Assembly (NCBI GenBank): GCA_024701455.1
Contig: JABXYP010000001.1
Span: forward strand, 314,001 to 378,000
Length of the DNA stretch: 64,000 bases
Direction: 5' to 3'
Source: Bacillus sp. A301a_S52
Lineage (GTDB): Bacteria; Bacillota; Bacilli; Bacillales; Salisediminibacteriaceae
Below are positions 61,867 through 64,000 of the stretch, piece after piece. The notes beneath the pieces are model-generated. The model ran no database searches, was not told the DNA's origin, and saw only the letters and a program-made list of their open reading frames with translations. The position numbers were made by a program, and so were the translations under genes. Each line of letters starts with the position of its first letter. Position 1 is the first letter of the stretch.

Positions 61867-62439
61867 GTGCTCAAACGAAAATATATGATCATGATAGCCT
61901 GTGTTGTAGCAATTTCTCTTTTTACTTATATATTCTTTCAAAGTGATGACATCGAAGACATTGAAGAAGTGTTAGATGATTTTAATATATTTTTGTATGA
62001 AGTAGATATTGAATTGGTTGACAAGCAGTACGCTATTGCGACCTATCAATGGGGGTCTCCTTTTCGTGAAAAGTTAGGGGTAGTAGAGTTAGAGAAAACG
62101 TTGTTTGGCTGGGACATTGTCAGAGCCACTAGTCATAGGGCGGGGTGGAAAGATAAGCCGCAGAAAGCACCATATACGGCTGCCGTTAGTGAATTGACAG
62201 AATCAACTGTGATCGTAGGTCGAATTTTTGATGACGTGGTAGAGATTGAAATCGAAACAAAAGATGGGACCCACTATGGTGGACAGGATATCATTCTCAA
62301 TAACAATCTTTCATGGCATTTCATTCCAAGCGAGAGTGTAGACTTTTCTGGCACGACAATTAGGGGACTTTCAAAAGACGGACAAGTTAATGGGGAAGTC
62401 TATATAGATGATGATTTAACGGTTCATTATCAAGATTAG
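61867..62439 (+). CDS. array protein B16
   Basis: 190 residues from GTG 61867, 6 bases behind AGGAGG; the GTG at 61861 touches the site and is unlikely. Core: DIELVDKQYAIATYQWGSPF, GVVELEKTLFGWDIVRATSH, LSWHFIPSESVDFSGTTIRG. B8 subgroup. Confidence 0.84.
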   Translation: MLKRKYMIMIACVVAISLFTYIFFQSDDIEDIEEVLDDFNIFLYEVDIELVDKQYAIATYQWGSPFREKLGVVELEKTLFGWDIVRATSHRAGWKDKPQKAPYTAAVSELTESTVIVGRIFDDVVEIEIETKDGTHYGGQDIILNNNLSWHFIPSESVDFSGTTIRGLSKDGQVNGEVYIDDDLTVHYQD

Positions 62440-62670
62440 ATGTCTTTCGCGGGTATTTTGCTATCAGGTAAAGTGACTAAAGTTAACTGAAGGTCCGAAT
62501 TAGACAGAGGGATAAACAGATGACGAACAGCTTAATAGTGACTATGGATATTTCGCTATTTTAAAAAACTCATGAGACTTTATGTTAATCAAGCGTATAA
62601 AAAGAAAAATGGTTATCTGTTTCTATATAAAGAGATGAAATAAAACAAGGTAACTAAGGGGGGAGGATTC
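62440..62670. other. gap between pairs 16 and 17
   Basis: No terminator hairpin or promoter block is seen. Stops are frequent in every frame. Pair 17 probably depends on upstream transcription or an unrecognised promoter. Confidence 0.4.
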
Positions 62671-63162
62671 GTGTTTTTTTTAAGCAGAAAAGCAACTATT
62701 ATAATATTAGTTTTAGTTATATTTATAACCCTTTCTGTATATATGAGCAATAAATCTAAAGAATCTAGCGCACTAGAAGAGGAGGAAAAAGCTATTTGGA
62801 TGGAATCTATGCGTTTGGTTGCAAATTTTAAGTTAAATGCCTCATATAACATGCAGGAGACACCTATGGAAATTGAAATGACCTATTCTCCGTCAACTAA
62901 GGAGGTTTTAGACAGGTGGAAGGAGATTTCAACAATCTATCCTGGTTTTAGTTACCCTAGTGAAGAGATCGCAAATGAAGATTGGACTTCAGTAGGAAAT
63001 ATATGGGGTGAAAGCCTTGATGATTATGTTGTACGTCAAGAAAATGGTAGCAACGAGCATACCGAAGATGTAGAAACTATTAATAACTATGTGCTAACTG
63101 GCCGCGTATATGAAAGGTCTGAAGAAGGTGAATTAGAAAGAAAGTTAGATCAATTAAATTAA
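62671..63162 (+). CDS. array protein A17
   Basis: 163 residues, GTG behind GGGGGGAGGA. Core: YSPSTKEVLDRWKEISTIY, YPSEEIANEDWTSV with Glu-Asp-Trp. The domain order is kept, but this is among the more diverged A proteins. Confidence 0.83.
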   Translation: MFFLSRKATIIILVLVIFITLSVYMSNKSKESSALEEEEKAIWMESMRLVANFKLNASYNMQETPMEIEMTYSPSTKEVLDRWKEISTIYPGFSYPSEEIANEDWTSVGNIWGESLDDYVVRQENGSNEHTEDVETINNYVLTGRVYERSEEGELERKLDQLN

Positions 63163-63181
63163 CTAGCATGGAGGGATTTGA

Positions 63182-63757
63182 GTGCCGTCTAAGAAGCGTA
63201 TCGTCCTCGTGACTTTTATTTTAATCATATTTTTGGGTGGGGCGTATTGGGGCTTTACAAGGTTAACCGAGGATAATTATGTGTTAATAGAGCAAGAGAT
63301 AGAAGAGACTAGAGCATTTTCTATTAGATCACCGCATATTGAAATTATAGATGATAATTATGCAATTGTCTTTTATGACGTTAAAAGTTTGCAAACTTTT
63401 GGGATCCTAGAACTTGAGAAATCTCTCTTTAAGTGGGATATAACTGGTGCTGAAAATATTATGTTAAATTCAGCTAAGGGGGACTTGTATGTTCAACATG
63501 CTTTGTTGCCCCATGTGTCAGTGGTGAAAGGTTTATATGAAAAAGTTGATCGCGTGATCATTAGGACAAAAGAAGAAGAGGAGTATGAAGCTAAAACGGT
63601 GGACCGGGAGGAAGGATTAAACCTTTGGTATGTAGCTTCAACTGACGAGGATTTCTTAGAAGCGACAATAATAGCGTTTGATAAACATGGTGACGTATTA
63701 CACGAGATAGCACTTGAGGAAGAACCAAATGAATTTTTGAGAGATACTGAGAATTAA
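63182..63757 (+). CDS. array protein B17
   Basis: 191 residues, GTG behind GGAGGGA. Core: HIEIIDDNYAIVFYDVKS, GILELEKSLFKWDITGAEN, LNLWYVASTDEDFLEATIIA. Tail LEEEPNEFLRDTEN, a diverged PDEPNEGL tail. Confidence 0.83.
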   Translation: MPSKKRIVLVTFILIIFLGGAYWGFTRLTEDNYVLIEQEIEETRAFSIRSPHIEIIDDNYAIVFYDVKSLQTFGILELEKSLFKWDITGAENIMLNSAKGDLYVQHALLPHVSVVKGLYEKVDRVIIRTKEEEEYEAKTVDREEGLNLWYVASTDEDFLEATIIAFDKHGDVLHEIALEEEPNEFLRDTEN

Positions 63758-63768
63758 TAGGTTTAAGG

Positions 63769-63831
63769 AGTAAAGATACCTGACGAACCGAATGAACGGT
63801 TGAGTAGGGCAGTGGACTATATCAATGGTAA
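63769..63831 (+). pseudogene. relic of a B-gene 3' end
   Basis: The frame VKIPDEPNERLSRAVDY matches the tail of B12 (KMPAEPNEGLSGTVD). It lies between B17 and the terminator, another trace of a deleted B gene. Confidence 0.75.
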
Positions 63832-63853
63832 CGAGATCAATAATAATAGTGTC

Positions 63854-63886
63854 AGCTACATTGGAACTTCTCCAATGTAGCTTTTT
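63854..63886 (+). terminator. conserved array terminator after pair 17
   Basis: AGCTACATTGGA and TCCAATGTAGCT with five T. Confidence 0.92.
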
Positions 63887-63909
63887 GGATTTTTCCAAGG
63901 ATCGGATCG

Positions 63910-64000
63910 ATAACCAGAGTCTTTAGAACTATCCTTCTTGTCTTAACTTCCTTCCATTTTCCCCAGAACATGACTTTTGTCTGTTACCGTGGTCACTTCT
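63910..64000 (+). promoter_or_regulatory. array promoter block, cut by the window end
   Basis: The conserved stretch from AACCAGAGTCTTTAGAACTA to CTGTTACCGTGG is present, with the -35 (TTACCG) at 63983-63988. The -10 would lie just outside. At least one more module is therefore expected to the right. Confidence 0.7.

Noticed and set aside
39457..63757. A and B proteins as type IV pilin-like or competence proteins
   Set aside because: The N-terminal helices lack the prepilin cleavage motif and its Glu, and no assembly ATPase or peptidase genes are present.
39457..63757. A/B pairs as classic type II toxin-antitoxin modules
   Set aside because: Both partners are membrane-anchored, neither has a DNA-binding domain or a nuclease motif, and one partner shares its domain with the secreted-type effector.

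Overview
The window looks like chromosome from a low-GC Gram-positive bacterium of the Bacillaceae. It carries a VmlR-type ABC-F protein, a MocR regulator, a BacA-like protein, Rrf2 and RpiR regulators, a fructose-type PTS and AGGAGG-like ribosome binding sites. Many proteins are acidic and there are dispersed intergenic repeats, which would fit an alkaliphilic or halotolerant soda-lake type Bacillus; that part is inference. No rRNA, tRNA, CRISPR array or intact insertion sequence was seen.

Layout: (1) 0.2-4.1 kb, minus strand: a compact RiPP locus in the order MFS exporter, 29-residue precursor peptide, two SPASM radical-SAM enzymes, PqqD/RRE protein. (2) 5.4-9.6 kb: fatty-acid desaturase, LysE-type exporter, a small membrane protein and a lipoprotein. 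(3) 9.7-12 kb, minus strand: a MutS2-type ATPase without an Smr domain, preceded by what looks like a ribosome-mediated attenuation leader. (4) 12.1-17 kb: aldo/keto reductase, NAD-binding protein, and a Cys-rich Ig-repeat protein that may be a spore-surface component. (5) 17.5-23 kb: a MocR regulator divergent from a five-gene operon (BacA-like, DUF2000, FGE-like, molybdopterin oxidoreductase, APC permease), probably an uncharacterised small-molecule pathway. (6) 23-25.4 kb: Rrf2 regulator, frameshifted methyltransferase, TrxB-like flavoprotein. (7) 26-30.9 kb: TetR plus MMPL/RND transporter, then a vmlR-like antibiotic-resistance ABC-F gene with its own attenuator. (8) 31.3-35.9 kb: an RpiR-controlled PTS/PfkB kinase/class II aldolase operon.

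The striking part is 36.7-64 kb. Two WXG100-like proteins, a coiled-coil protein and a 478-residue effector-like protein (a type VII secretion or LXG-style cluster) are followed by 17 consecutive pairs of small, single-pass membrane proteins, here called A (about 142-177 aa) and B (about 183-193 aa). The array runs off the window end. The conserved A-family domain (PTE...ERW...YPEEAI..NDW) is also the C-terminal domain of the effector-like protein. Transcription modules repeat a conserved promoter block (TTACCA-N17-TATAAT) and a conserved terminator (AGCTACATTGGA stem). Several modules begin with decayed, anchor-less relics of the effector C-terminal domain. A fragment of the second WXG gene lies inverted inside the array, and there are segmental duplications and a sharp gene-conversion boundary. 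The best reading is a large bank of orphan immunity or accessory cassettes left by successive effector modules. Neither A nor B belongs to a family I recognise, and their function is inference.
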